From contig NZ_RZMZ01000007.1 in the NCBI RefSeq assembly GCF_003992675.1, positions 434,001 through 498,000 on the forward strand: a DNA stretch of 64,000 nucleotides. Reading direction: 5' to 3'. The notes below the pieces were generated by a model. That model searched no databases, was not told where the DNA came from, and was given only the letters and a program-made list of their open reading frames with translations. The position numbers and the translations under genes are program-made. This document shows, piece by piece, positions 10,756-17,872 of this stretch (position 1 is the stretch's first letter; each line of letters begins with the position of its first letter). This DNA comes from Flagellimonas marinaquae. GTDB lineage: Bacteria > Bacteroidota > Bacteroidia > Flavobacteriales > Flavobacteriaceae.

Positions 10756-11691
10756 ATGAAAACATTAAAATTAGTATGTATGGCCATGTTGTGCATGGCA
10801 GTAAGTTTAGTCTCCTGTTCGGGAGAGGATGGGGAAACCGGACCACAAGGACCACAAGGACCACAAGGTGAACAAGGTATACAAGGTCAACAAGGAGCAG
10901 ATAGCCCAACTGTAGATTTTTATTTCCAAAATGGATTTAAAGGATATGAAGGAACATCTGATGCGAATATTGTTTCTACCGGAACAGGACTGAATGAGGA
11001 TTTTGTTCAGTTATTTTATTCATTTAACGGACTTGCAACAGGGGAAAGAAGAGCACTTTTTCGTTTCGATGGAATTGGAGATACCATTACCTCTCAATTA
11101 GTTGGGGAGGGTCAAACCTGTTCTGATGCTTTTTATGTGAGTAAGGCTACATTATATGTTTACATAGATTCTTACCTAAACGCAACCTTTGACAATTTAT
11201 ACATGAAGGTTGGTTTTTATGGAGCTGACGACCCCATCTTCGTTGAGGAAGAAGTGAACTGGTCCATGGCAAATGTCAATGATGATTGGGCGGATATTGG
11301 AGCAGAGAGCGCAATGTGGGCAGGACCAATAGGTTCCGATGACTATCCACTTTTGTTGCCGAAAGGTTCTGGGTCTGCCTATGGCTGGTTCCCTATTATA
11401 TTGCCTAGAAGTGTTGTGGAAAACTGGATTTGTAATCCAGATAGTAATAAAGGAATTCGTTTAAGACTTGACCCTAATTCTGATGAAAATGGTCAGGGAG
11501 ATTTACGTATTGTGGCAAAAGAAAATACTTTAGAAGACCTAAGACCACTCTTAATTGTTGAAACTGAGAACATAAACAGCGAAGCCTCCAAAAGTAGTGG
11601 ATCAAGTACTAAAGAGTTGAATTGGGCGAACCTTTCTTATGAAGAAAGAATGGCACCCTTGTTCAGGTATTTGGAAAGCAAAGAGGAATAA
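10756..11691 (+). CDS. Lipoprotein with collagen-like tract and DNRLRE-like domain
   Basis: Surface or periplasmic lipoprotein of 311 residues. The signal MKTLKLVCMAMLCMAVSLVSC ends in a lipobox with Cys21; an upstream in-frame ATG at 10738 would only lengthen the signal. GEDGETGPQGPQGPQG is a short collagen-like (Gly-X-Y) stalk. The rest (ALFRFDGIGDTI, ATLYVYID, and a C-terminal LRPLLIVE strand) resembles the beta-sandwich DNRLRE/CBM96-type domains of secreted flavobacterial proteins; that match is by eye. The first 30 or so residues, the promoter region and the 3' flank are nearly identical to the gene at 12625, but the core is unrelated. Confidence 0.75.
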   Translation: MKTLKLVCMAMLCMAVSLVSCSGEDGETGPQGPQGPQGEQGIQGQQGADSPTVDFYFQNGFKGYEGTSDANIVSTGTGLNEDFVQLFYSFNGLATGERRALFRFDGIGDTITSQLVGEGQTCSDAFYVSKATLYVYIDSYLNATFDNLYMKVGFYGADDPIFVEEEVNWSMANVNDDWADIGAESAMWAGPIGSDDYPLLLPKGSGSAYGWFPIILPRSVVENWICNPDSNKGIRLRLDPNSDENGQGDLRIVAKENTLEDLRPLLIVETENINSEASKSSGSSTKELNWANLSYEERMAPLFRYLESKEE

Positions 11692-11795
11692 TTTTTGGTT
11701 GTGGGATTTTGTATCTAATAAAAGGTAGAAATCCTAAAATGCATTTTTCTTTTCTAAAAGAATATTTCCCATTTGGGGCACTTAACCTAGGCAAA

Positions 11796-11829
11796 GAGGC
11801 CGGGCATTCGCTCGGCTTTTTATTTTTTG
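11796..11829 (+). terminator. Terminator of lipoprotein cassette 1
   Basis: Stem GCCGGGC (11799-11805), loop ATTC, GCTCGGC (11810-11816), then a T-rich tail. The same hairpin follows cassette 2. Confidence 0.8.
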
Positions 11830-11833
11830 GGAG

Positions 11834-12034
11834 GAGTCCGGAGTTATGAGTTTAGAGTTACGAGTTACGGGTTAGAAGTCAGGAGTTATGAGTTAAGATG
11901 TCATTTCGAGCTGTCACCCCGAGCGCAGTCGAGGGGGCAGTCGAGAAATCTTTAGGAAGTCTGAAGTTAAGAGTTAAGAGTTACCAGTTCCGTGTTACGG
12001 TTTGGTAGTCCGAAGTCGGAAGTCGGAAGTCAGT
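11834..12034. repeat. Heptad-phased repeat tracts flanking a palindromic repeat element
   Basis: From 11834 to 11896 nine consecutive 7-bp units of the type GAGTTAN follow one another without slip (GAGTCCG, GAGTTAT, GAGTTTA, GAGTTAC and so on). An element beginning GTCATTTCGAGC and ending GAGAAATCTTTAGG occupies 11900-11957. A second tract of eleven in-phase heptads runs from 11958 to 12034 (AGTCTGA, AGTTAAG, AGTTAAG, AGTTACC to AGTCGGA, AGTCAGT). No gene is present. Confidence 0.75.
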
Positions 12035-12116
12035 GTGCAATTTGCAGTAGGCCGTGGGCAGTTGAGCAATCAAAAAATGGCTACACCGATTCTGCTTGCC
12101 CGAAAATCCCCTTTTT

Positions 12117-12221
12117 ACCCTAAACCTTAAACCTTAAACCCTAAACCTTGAACTTGAATTTGAACTTGGTTTTTTCCACTGGATTTCCCCATCGTCACTT
12201 CGTTCCTCATGTCGAAATGAC
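12117..12221. repeat. CCCTAAA-type heptads plus 40-bp repeat element (reverse orientation)
   Basis: ACCCTAA, ACCTTAA, ACCTTAA, ACCCTAA and ACCTTGA run in perfect 7-bp phase from 12117 to 12151, then decay into TTGAACTT-like units. A 40-bp element, GATTTC at 12182 to TCGAAATGAC at 12221, follows. Its ends match the reverse complement of the element at 11900-11957, so the two are the same family in opposite orientation with different middles. Confidence 0.7.
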
Positions 12222-12285
12222 GTGAGACATTCAGGATGGTTAGCTTGCATCGGTTTGGTGAGAATTTCCCAAAAACCACTTTTTT

Positions 12286-12367
12286 CCTTAAACCTTGAAC
12301 TTGAATTTGAACTTGGTTTTTCCACTGGATTTCTCCATCGTCACTTCATTCCTCATGTTGAAATGAC
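12286..12367. repeat. Second copy of heptad tract plus 40-bp repeat element
   Basis: CCTTAAA, CCTTGAA and related heptads (12286-12313) precede another 40-bp element (12328-12367). It is nearly identical to 12182-12221, including the TCC-ACTGGATTTC lead-in. The pair forms a direct repeat of about 146 bp. Confidence 0.7.
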
Positions 12368-12498
12368 AAACGACATAGGTTTTTGAGCAACCACTCACCA
12401 CCAAAGCCAAACATTCCAATAATTACATCAGAAATTCCTCGTTGCCTTTCACCCTTCACCCTATACCTTTTACCCTACAAACCTCCCCCTCAATTTTG

Positions 12499-12561
12499 CA
12501 TTCGTCAGATCAGAAGCCCCATCCGTCAGATCACAAGGGGCATCCGTCAATTAGCCTAAAA
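12499..12561 (+). promoter_or_regulatory. Three 21-bp direct repeats upstream of lipoprotein cassette 2
   Basis: CATTCGTCA (12499), CATCCGTCA (12520) and CATCCGTCA (12541) are spaced exactly 21 bp, one copy more than in cassette 1. The last copy is again 40 bases from the -7 element. The GCCCC/GGGGC pair at 12516-12520 and 12537-12541 is conserved. Same-face spacing on DNA and conservation between duplicates suggest a regulator site. Confidence 0.55.
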
Positions 12562-12580
12562 AGTTGCTTATTTCCTAGCA

Positions 12581-12588
12581 TACCTTTG
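12581..12588 (+). promoter_or_regulatory. -7 promoter element of lipoprotein cassette 2
   Basis: TACCTTTG (TAnnTTTG class), 36 bases before ATG 12625, in the same context as in cassette 1. Confidence 0.6.
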
Positions 12589-12624
12589 GTGCAGTATTAA
12601 CCCTAATTGATAAAATTAAAAATT

Positions 12625-13347
12625 ATGAAAACATTAAAATTAGTATGTATGGCCATGTTGTGCATGGCAGTAAGTTTAGTTTCCTGTTCTGGGGAAGACG
12701 GTGAAACAGGGCCACAAGGACCCGCAGGGGCGGCTGGCGTAGCAGGTACAGATGGAGCGGATGGAGCCGATGGTATCAGCTGTTGGGATTTGAACGGCAA
12801 TGGTGTCGGTGATGCAGAAGAGGACGTGAACAACGATGGTAATTTTGATGCCATGGATTGCCAGGGAGCAGATGGAGCAGATGGAGTAGATGGAGTAGAT
12901 GGTGCTGATGGTGCTGATGGTGCTGATGGTGTTGACGGTAATGCGAATGTGCAAGAGCATATTTTCGATATTAGTGGAGAAGATGATTATTCTTCCCTTT
13001 CATTGAACTTAAACACTATAGTTGACAACCCGTCAAACTATGCTTTTCTATATTATATTGAGACTCCTACAGGTTTAAAATATTCAATTCCTGGCTCATT
13101 AAGTGCAAACGTGTTTTATGCACGAGTATGGTTGAACTCAGGAGGTTTTTTTAATATTAGGTTTCATGACACATCGGATAATTCAAATTATCAAGTATCC
13201 CAAGGTGAATTTGACAAGGTCATAGTAGTTGCGATTGAACTTACTAGTGCTAATAAAAACAGCGAAAACATCATGGCCGAGCTAAAAGCCGCCGGTGTGG
13301 ACACCAGTGATTACAACCAAGTTGCCGCGTATTTGGGTCTGGAATAA
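12625..13347 (+). CDS. Lipoprotein with collagen-like stalk and calcium-binding-type loops
   Basis: Lipoprotein of 240 residues with the same signal and lipobox as the gene at 10756 (Cys21 in VSLVSC). The collagen-like tract GPQGPAGAAG and later GADGADG/GVDGVDG triplets is interrupted by two abutting EF-hand-like loops. These are DLNGNGVGDAEE and DVNNDGNFDAMD, with Asp/Asn at positions 1, 3, 5, 9 and an acidic residue at 12, and they are bounded by two Cys residues. This module is typical of dockerin or thrombospondin type-3 calcium sites. The C-terminal 120 residues (HIFDISGEDD onward) are not recognised. Only the flanks are shared with cassette 1; the cores differ. Confidence 0.75.
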   Translation: MKTLKLVCMAMLCMAVSLVSCSGEDGETGPQGPAGAAGVAGTDGADGADGISCWDLNGNGVGDAEEDVNNDGNFDAMDCQGADGADGVDGVDGADGADGADGVDGNANVQEHIFDISGEDDYSSLSLNLNTIVDNPSNYAFLYYIETPTGLKYSIPGSLSANVFYARVWLNSGGFFNIRFHDTSDNSNYQVSQGEFDKVIVVAIELTSANKNSENIMAELKAAGVDTSDYNQVAAYLGLE

Positions 13348-13384
13348 TATTTCCCTAAAAGGGGCACTTAACCTAAGCAAAGAA

Positions 13385-13413
13385 GCCGGGCATTCGCTCG
13401 GCTTTTTCTTTTT
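13385..13413 (+). terminator. Terminator of lipoprotein cassette 2
   Basis: GCCGGGC (13385-13391), ATTC loop, GCTCGGC (13396-13402) and a T-rich tail; copy of the hairpin at 11799. Confidence 0.8.
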
Positions 13414-13420
13414 TGGGCAG

Positions 13421-13558
13421 GAGTCCGAAGCTCGAAGTTATGGGTTAAGAGTTACGAGTTCCGGGTTACGGGTTAGAAGTCAGGAGTTATGAGTTAAGAT
13501 GTCATTTCGAGCTGTTACCCTGAGCGCAGTCGAGGGGGCAGTCGAGAAATCTTTAGGC
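13421..13558. repeat. Eleven in-phase heptads plus palindromic repeat element
   Basis: GAGTCCG, AAGCTCG, AAGTTAT, GGGTTAA, GAGTTAC, GAGTTCC, GGGTTAC, GGGTTAG, AAGTCAG, GAGTTAT, GAGTTAA run from 13421 to 13497 with no phase change. A GTCATTTCGAGC...GAGAAATC element follows at 13501-13558. The block is homologous to 11834-11957, extending the cassette duplication past the terminator. Confidence 0.75.
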
Positions 13559-13716
13559 AGTCAGAAGTCGGAAAGGAAGGAGTTAAACTGGATGTTTACG
13601 TATCATTCCGTACGGTTGCTGATCGCCCGCCTGATATATGGACAGGGAGCCGCTGCATTCGAGATAATTCGTAAAATCAGTGCCAATCTTAAGTATTTAA
13701 AAAAGGAAATAATCCA

Positions 13717-13724
13717 TATATTTG
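13717..13724 (+). promoter_or_regulatory. Candidate -7 element for the radical SAM gene
   Basis: TATATTTG fits TAnnTTTG and lies 16 bases before the ATG at 13741. No -33 match. The remaining sequence from 13559 to 13716 shows no gene. Confidence 0.4.
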
Positions 13725-13740
13725 GAATAAATCCAAAAAA

Positions 13741-14814
13741 ATGAATCCCAAAGATTTTATCAAAGGAAGAGGAGCACAGCAGAATACCAACAACAGGTTT
13801 TTGCAGCACAGTTTTGAGTTGCGGGATGATTTTTTGGAATTCTGTCGATTGGAAGGCGAGGAAGCGGAAAGCAACAAAACGAGGTATATTCCCATTTTTC
13901 CCAAAACCATAGTGAATAAAGTAGAGAGTCCCGATGTGGGCATGCAGTATTCCATGAATCCCTATCAAGGCTGTGAACATGGGTGCGTGTACTGTTACGC
14001 TAGAAATACGCACGAGTATTGGGGCTATAGTGCTGGGTTGGATTTTGAACGCAGGATTTTGGTCAAAAAATCGGCCCCAGAACTTTTGGAGGCCAAAATC
14101 AAACATAAAAACTGGAAGGCAGAGACCATTGTACTTTCAGGAAATACGGATTGCTACCAACCTGCGGAATGGGAATACGAAATTACCCGAAAATGTCTCG
14201 AAGTGTTTTTAAAGTATCGCCATCCGGTGGGCATCATTACCAAGAACGCCCTTGTTTTACGTGATTTGGATCTATTGAAAGAACTGAATCAATATGGGTT
14301 GGTCGGGGTTTATATTTCGGTCAATTCGCTGTCCGAAAAAACAAGACGTCTGCTCGAGCCACGCACTGCTTCCATCCCACTGCGTCTTAAAACCATCCAA
14401 ACGCTATCCGAAAATGGCATCCCGGTAAACGCAATGTTGGCACCTATGATTCCTGGGATCAATTCACATGAACTATTGCCACTGGCCAAGGCGGTGGCTG
14501 ATCATGGCGCACGTTCTTTTGGACTCACGGTGGTTCGGCTTAATGGAGCGATTGGACAATTGTTTTCGGATTGGCTCAGAAAGGCCATGCCAGACAGGGC
14601 AGAAAAAGTATTACACCAAATACAGGATTGCCACGGGGGTACGGTAAACGATAGCAGATTCGGAACCCGGACAAGGGGAGAGGGCAAAATTGCGGAGCAA
14701 ATCCATAAAATGGCGCAGCTGGCCAAGAAAAGATATTTTCCAGATAAAAGCTTCCCGGTCCTGAACACGGAACTCCACGAACAATACAAGGACGGGCAGC
14801 TAAAGTTGTTTTGA
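13741..14814 (+). CDS. Radical SAM protein (PA0069 / spore photoproduct lyase-like family)
   Basis: A 357-residue radical SAM enzyme. The Fe4S4-binding motif is CEHGCVYCYAR (CxxxCxxC) at about residues 80-90, preceded by MNPYQGC. SAM-binding segments ETIVLSGNTDCYQPAE and the barrel strands (VGIITKNALV, LVGVYISVNS, VNAMLAPMIPG) follow. The family (PA0069 in Pseudomonas, Rv2578c in Mycobacterium) has no settled reaction. It stands alone, framed by repeat arrays on both sides. The ATG follows an A-rich leader typical of Flavobacteriia. Confidence 0.85.
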   Translation: MNPKDFIKGRGAQQNTNNRFLQHSFELRDDFLEFCRLEGEEAESNKTRYIPIFPKTIVNKVESPDVGMQYSMNPYQGCEHGCVYCYARNTHEYWGYSAGLDFERRILVKKSAPELLEAKIKHKNWKAETIVLSGNTDCYQPAEWEYEITRKCLEVFLKYRHPVGIITKNALVLRDLDLLKELNQYGLVGVYISVNSLSEKTRRLLEPRTASIPLRLKTIQTLSENGIPVNAMLAPMIPGINSHELLPLAKAVADHGARSFGLTVVRLNGAIGQLFSDWLRKAMPDRAEKVLHQIQDCHGGTVNDSRFGTRTRGEGKIAEQIHKMAQLAKKRYFPDKSFPVLNTELHEQYKDGQLKLF

Positions 14815-14818
14815 TAAT

Positions 14819-14962
14819 AAGTCCGAAGTCCGAAGTTATGAGTTAAGATGTCATTTCGAGCTGTCACCCCGAGCGCAGTCGAGGGGGGCAGTCGAGGGGG
14901 CAGTTGAGAAATCTTTATAGGAGTCATGAGCCAGGAATCAAGACTCAGGAGAGAAAGGACGA
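14819..14962. repeat. Heptads, expanded palindromic repeat element, and more heptads
   Basis: AAGTCCG, AAGTCCG, AAGTTAT, GAGTTAA (14819-14846) lead into a GTCATTTCGAGC element (14850-14917). In it the inner GCAGTCGAGGGG unit occurs three times instead of two as in other copies, the last with one change (GCAGTTGAG). Then GAGTCAT, GAGCCAG, GAATCAA, GACTCAG continue in 7-bp phase from 14921. Confidence 0.7.
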
Positions 14963-15044
14963 TAGAAAATAGACTTGGTTTGATGGGAAATAGGCAATGG
15001 GCAGTTGACGCTAATTTCACGAATTAACACTAATAGGGTTCTTC

Positions 15045-15113
15045 GTCATTTCGAGATAGGACCCCTGAGCGTAGTCGAAGGGGAAGGAGTCAAAAGTCAG
15101 AAGTCGGAAGCAA
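15045..15113. repeat. Short repeat element and heptads
   Basis: GTCATTTCGAGA starts a shorter copy of the repeat family (15045-15083). GGAGTCA, AAAGTCA, GAAGTCG and GAAGCAA follow in phase (15086-15113). Confidence 0.6.
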
Positions 15114-15287
15114 ATATTTGATTGTCAGTTCGAGTGTTTTTTGGTGAGTTTTTGAAAAAAAGGAGCTAAAAAATGTATCGAGAACTAATGAAAGGTGCTT
15201 AATTGGCAGTCAGCAGTAGGTAGGTCAAGAAATCTTTAGGTAGTGCGAAGTCGGAAAGGTAGCCCTTAAATCGAATGTTTAGGTGTC

Positions 15288-15308
15288 ATTCCGTGCCTGA
15301 CACGGAAT
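15288..15308. repeat. Small inverted repeat ATTCCGTG/CACGGAAT
   Basis: Perfect 8-bp arms (15288-15295, 15301-15308) with a 5-base loop. A degenerate relative (TATCATTCCGTACGG) is seen near 13598-13612. Of the repeat type common between flavobacterial genes. Confidence 0.5.
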
Positions 15309-15357
15309 CCATTTTATAATAGCGCAAGGATGGGTTTGTACTTGCTTTTTTACTTTC

Positions 15358-15429
15358 AACTTGAAATTTGAACTTGAGTTTTTAAAACAGATTTCTCCAT
15401 AGTCACTTCGTTCCTTATGTCGAAATGGC
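15358..15429. repeat. TTGAACTT tract plus 40-bp repeat element
   Basis: CAACTTGAAATTTGAACTTGAG followed by a T run and a 40-bp GATTTCTCC...CGAAATGG element (15390-15429), same family and orientation as 12182-12221. Confidence 0.65.
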
Positions 15430-15436
15430 CTTTTTT

Positions 15437-15521
15437 GAACTTGAACTTGTCTTTTGAGTTTGAACTTGAGTTTTTTTAACAGATTTCTCCATCGCTGCTT
15501 CGCGGCTCATGTCGAAATGAC
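15437..15521. repeat. TTGAACTT tract plus 40-bp repeat element (fourth reverse copy)
   Basis: GAACTTGAACTTG tract, then GATTTCTCC at 15482 to TCGAAATGAC at 15521, exactly 40 bp, with a diverged middle (GCTGCTTCGCGGC). Confidence 0.65.
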
Positions 15522-15568
15522 TTAACTAGCCTTGGATTTCCTTTATCAACTGACGTATTAAGAACAAA

Positions 15569-15701
15569 AGAGGCTATCTAAAAAGCAGTTTATGTGTCAG
15601 TTCGAGCGCAGTCGAGAACTTAAGATGCATTGCTGATCAATGGGTTTCGACTGCGCTCAACCTGACAAATTTCAAATAGTACCACTTTTTAGGCAGCCTC
15701 T
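15569..15701. repeat. Nested 133-bp inverted-repeat element, MITE-like, also a terminator for the minus-strand gene
   Basis: Outer arms AGAGGC-TAT-CTAAAAAG (15569-15585) and CTTTTTAG-GCA-GCCTCT (15685-15701) pair with a 3x3 internal loop. Inside, TGTCAGTTCGAGCGCAGTCG (from 15595) pairs with CGACTGCGCTCAACCTGACA (ending 15667) with one mismatch region. The element sits 23 bases past the stop of the oxidoreductase gene on the minus strand. No transposase is present. Confidence 0.6.
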
Positions 15702-15724
15702 TCTTTTTCACTTTTTTAGTCTAC

Positions 15725-17149
15725 TTATTCCAACTCCCATCCTTCGCGGTAATCGCGGGTCACCCATTCGTTGGCTTTCTCGTAGTTGGTAATTCTCATG
15801 TTCTCACCATCCCACATCAGCTTTCGGCGCCCAGGGGAGTTGTATGGGTTCCAGTCCCGTGCTGTTTTGCCCGGTTGCAACTCCTTATATTGGTAGGCTT
15901 TTACGGCAAGGTTCCCCATCAGCACGGTTTCCGTTAGTTTTCCAGCCTTTTCAAAATTGGATGAGGTTGGTGTTCCGTTTTGGCAACCGTCCACAAAGTT
16001 GGCAATATGACCATCCATGCCTCCAGGTACCCGAGGGTATTTGGCAGCAGGTGCTTTGTAAAGTTCCATCATCTCAGAGGGCAATAAACGGGCATTTCTG
16101 GAATATGTGTCACACACCAAGATGCCCTTGTCACCATAAATTACGGTTCCACCCCCACTGTCACCAATGGTTTCGCCATCTTTCAACTCGTCCGGTAAAT
16201 CGGGCTTCAAACCGCCATCATACCAGTTGAGGGCAATGTCGCCATGCTCTTCATGCTCAAACTTGAGGTGTATTTTGGAAGATGGTGGGCAGGAATGGCT
16301 GTAATCTGCCTCCACAAAATCATCTACCCAAACCGTGGTACAACTAGCTTCAGCTTCCGTAGGATAGCCGAGGTCAAGCACACTGAATGGCGTTTCCATA
16401 ATATGACAGCCCATGTCACCTAAAGCACCGGTTCCGAAATCCCAAAACCCTCTCCATTTAAAGGGAAGGTAGGCATCGTTGTAATCCCTCATTTTGGCCG
16501 GTCCCAACCAAAGGTCCCAATCCAATCCTCTTGGAATACGGTCCTTTTGCGTGGGCATGGGTACCCCTTGTGGCCATACGGGTCGGTTGGTCCAACAATC
16601 GATGGTATGCACTTTTCCAATAATACCGGATTCGACCCATTCGCGGGCGATACGGCTATCGTCGCTGGAAGCCCCTTGGTTTCCCATTTGCGTCGTAATC
16701 CCATTTTCGCGGGCCACCTTGGTCATTAAACGGGCCTCTTGTATGTTGTGTGTGAGCGGTTTTTCCACGTAAGCATGCTTTTTCTCGCGCATAAAGGGCA
16801 GGGCAATGCTGGCATGGGTATGGTCGGGCGTGGCTACCATAATGGCATCGATATCGCTCAAGCGTTCATCAAAAACCTTACGGAAGTCTTTGTACCTTTT
16901 TACATCGGGGAACTGTTCGTAGGTTTCTTGGGCACGGCGGTCATCCACGTCGCAGAACGCTACAAATTTTACACGTCCTGTGTTGTTCAGTCCATTGATC
17001 ACACTGTTCCCTCTACCTCCAACACCAAAGCCTGCCACATACAGGGTGTCGCTGGGGGGAACGTGGGTCTTGCCCAACACATGACTCGGAACAATGGAAA
17101 ATGCAGCCGAAGCCGCTGCCGTGTTTTTGATGAACTTTCTTCTTTGCAT
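15725..17149 (-). CDS. Tat-exported Gfo/Idh/MocA family oxidoreductase
   Basis: A 474-residue NAD(P)-dependent sugar oxidoreductase. The N-terminus has a twin-arginine signal (RRKFIK then a hydrophobic AAASAAFSIVPSHVLG), so it should act in the periplasm. The Rossmann motif GFGVGGRGNS follows, then the family signature HAYVEKPLTH with the EKP lysine. The substrate half contains WDFGTGALGDMGCHIMETP, whose His is in the usual catalytic region. Tat-exported members often bind their nicotinamide cofactor tightly and act on glycosides; that is family knowledge. It may be linked to the sugar-oxidation locus at 28-39 kb, but it is 11 kb away. It has its own downstream inverted-repeat element. Confidence 0.85.
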   Translation of the reverse strand: MQRRKFIKNTAAASAAFSIVPSHVLGKTHVPPSDTLYVAGFGVGGRGNSVINGLNNTGRVKFVAFCDVDDRRAQETYEQFPDVKRYKDFRKVFDERLSDIDAIMVATPDHTHASIALPFMREKKHAYVEKPLTHNIQEARLMTKVARENGITTQMGNQGASSDDSRIAREWVESGIIGKVHTIDCWTNRPVWPQGVPMPTQKDRIPRGLDWDLWLGPAKMRDYNDAYLPFKWRGFWDFGTGALGDMGCHIMETPFSVLDLGYPTEAEASCTTVWVDDFVEADYSHSCPPSSKIHLKFEHEEHGDIALNWYDGGLKPDLPDELKDGETIGDSGGGTVIYGDKGILVCDTYSRNARLLPSEMMELYKAPAAKYPRVPGGMDGHIANFVDGCQNGTPTSSNFEKAGKLTETVLMGNLAVKAYQYKELQPGKTARDWNPYNSPGRRKLMWDGENMRITNYEKANEWVTRDYREGWELE

Positions 17150-17215
17150 CTTGTTTAGTTTGATTTTTTATGTCAGTTCCCAAGATACAAAAAAGGCCAA
17201 AAGAAATCCTAGGGT

Positions 17216-17872
17216 TTATTCCGCCCCGTTCCACTCCCTGTAAAACTGTTCAAGATAACCCAACATGAACTCATGCCGTTTTTCGGCCAGTTTTTTGCCG
17301 GTCGGTGTGCGCATCCCATCCTTGAGCAAGAGCAGTTTTTCATAGAAATGATTGATGGTGGGCGCTTTCGATTTTTTGTACTCCTCTTTGGTCATGTTGA
17401 GATTGGGCGGAATAGCTGGGTTGTACAATTCCCTATTTTTGAAGCCTCCGTAGTTGAAGGCCCTGGCAATGCCAATGGCACCAATGGCGTCCAATCGGTC
17501 GGCATCTTGAACAATATCCATTTCTTTGGAAGTGAATCGCTCCCCGCCCTGTTCCAGAGTATTTTTAAAGGACATGTGACGGATGATATTGACTACATGC
17601 TCCTTGGTTTCGTTGTCAACGTTTTGTGCTTCCAAAAATATTTTGGCGGTTTGCGGACCTATTTGTTCGTCTCCATTATGGAATTTGGGGTCGGCAATAT
17701 CATGAAGTAGAGCGGCCAGCTGAACTACCAAAGAATTCCCTTCTTCATGCTTTAACAACAGTTTGGAAGTATTAAAAACACGTTGGATATGGAACCAATC
17801 ATGACCTCCTTCGGCATTGTTCAGTTCTTCTTTTACAAAAGTGATGGTATTTTGGATAAGCTGGTTCTCCAT
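17216..17872 (-). CDS. HD-domain phosphohydrolase (YpgQ/YedJ-like)
   Basis: A 218-residue HD superfamily hydrolase. Metal ligands are visible as HDWFHIQRV (first His), LLHDIADPKFH (HD pair) and a later VQDADRLDAIG Asp. This family cleaves nucleotide phosphates; YpgQ acts on nucleoside triphosphates, but the substrate here is not shown. The ATG shares one base with the stop of the acyltransferase gene upstream (TAATG), so the two form a translationally coupled pair. Confidence 0.85.
   Translation of the reverse strand: MENQLIQNTITFVKEELNNAEGGHDWFHIQRVFNTSKLLLKHEEGNSLVVQLAALLHDIADPKFHNGDEQIGPQTAKIFLEAQNVDNETKEHVVNIIRHMSFKNTLEQGGERFTSKEMDIVQDADRLDAIGAIGIARAFNYGGFKNRELYNPAIPPNLNMTKEEYKKSKAPTINHFYEKLLLLKDGMRTPTGKKLAEKRHEFMLGYLEQFYREWNGAE

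Noticed and set aside
11834..12367. CRISPR array
   Set aside because: The repeats are short 7-bp units and dispersed palindromes without uniform spacers, and no cas gene is present.
13499..13744. 81-codon + strand frame before the radical SAM gene
   Set aside because: Starts inside a repeat element, has no recognisable features, and its end overlaps the promoter and start of the radical SAM gene.
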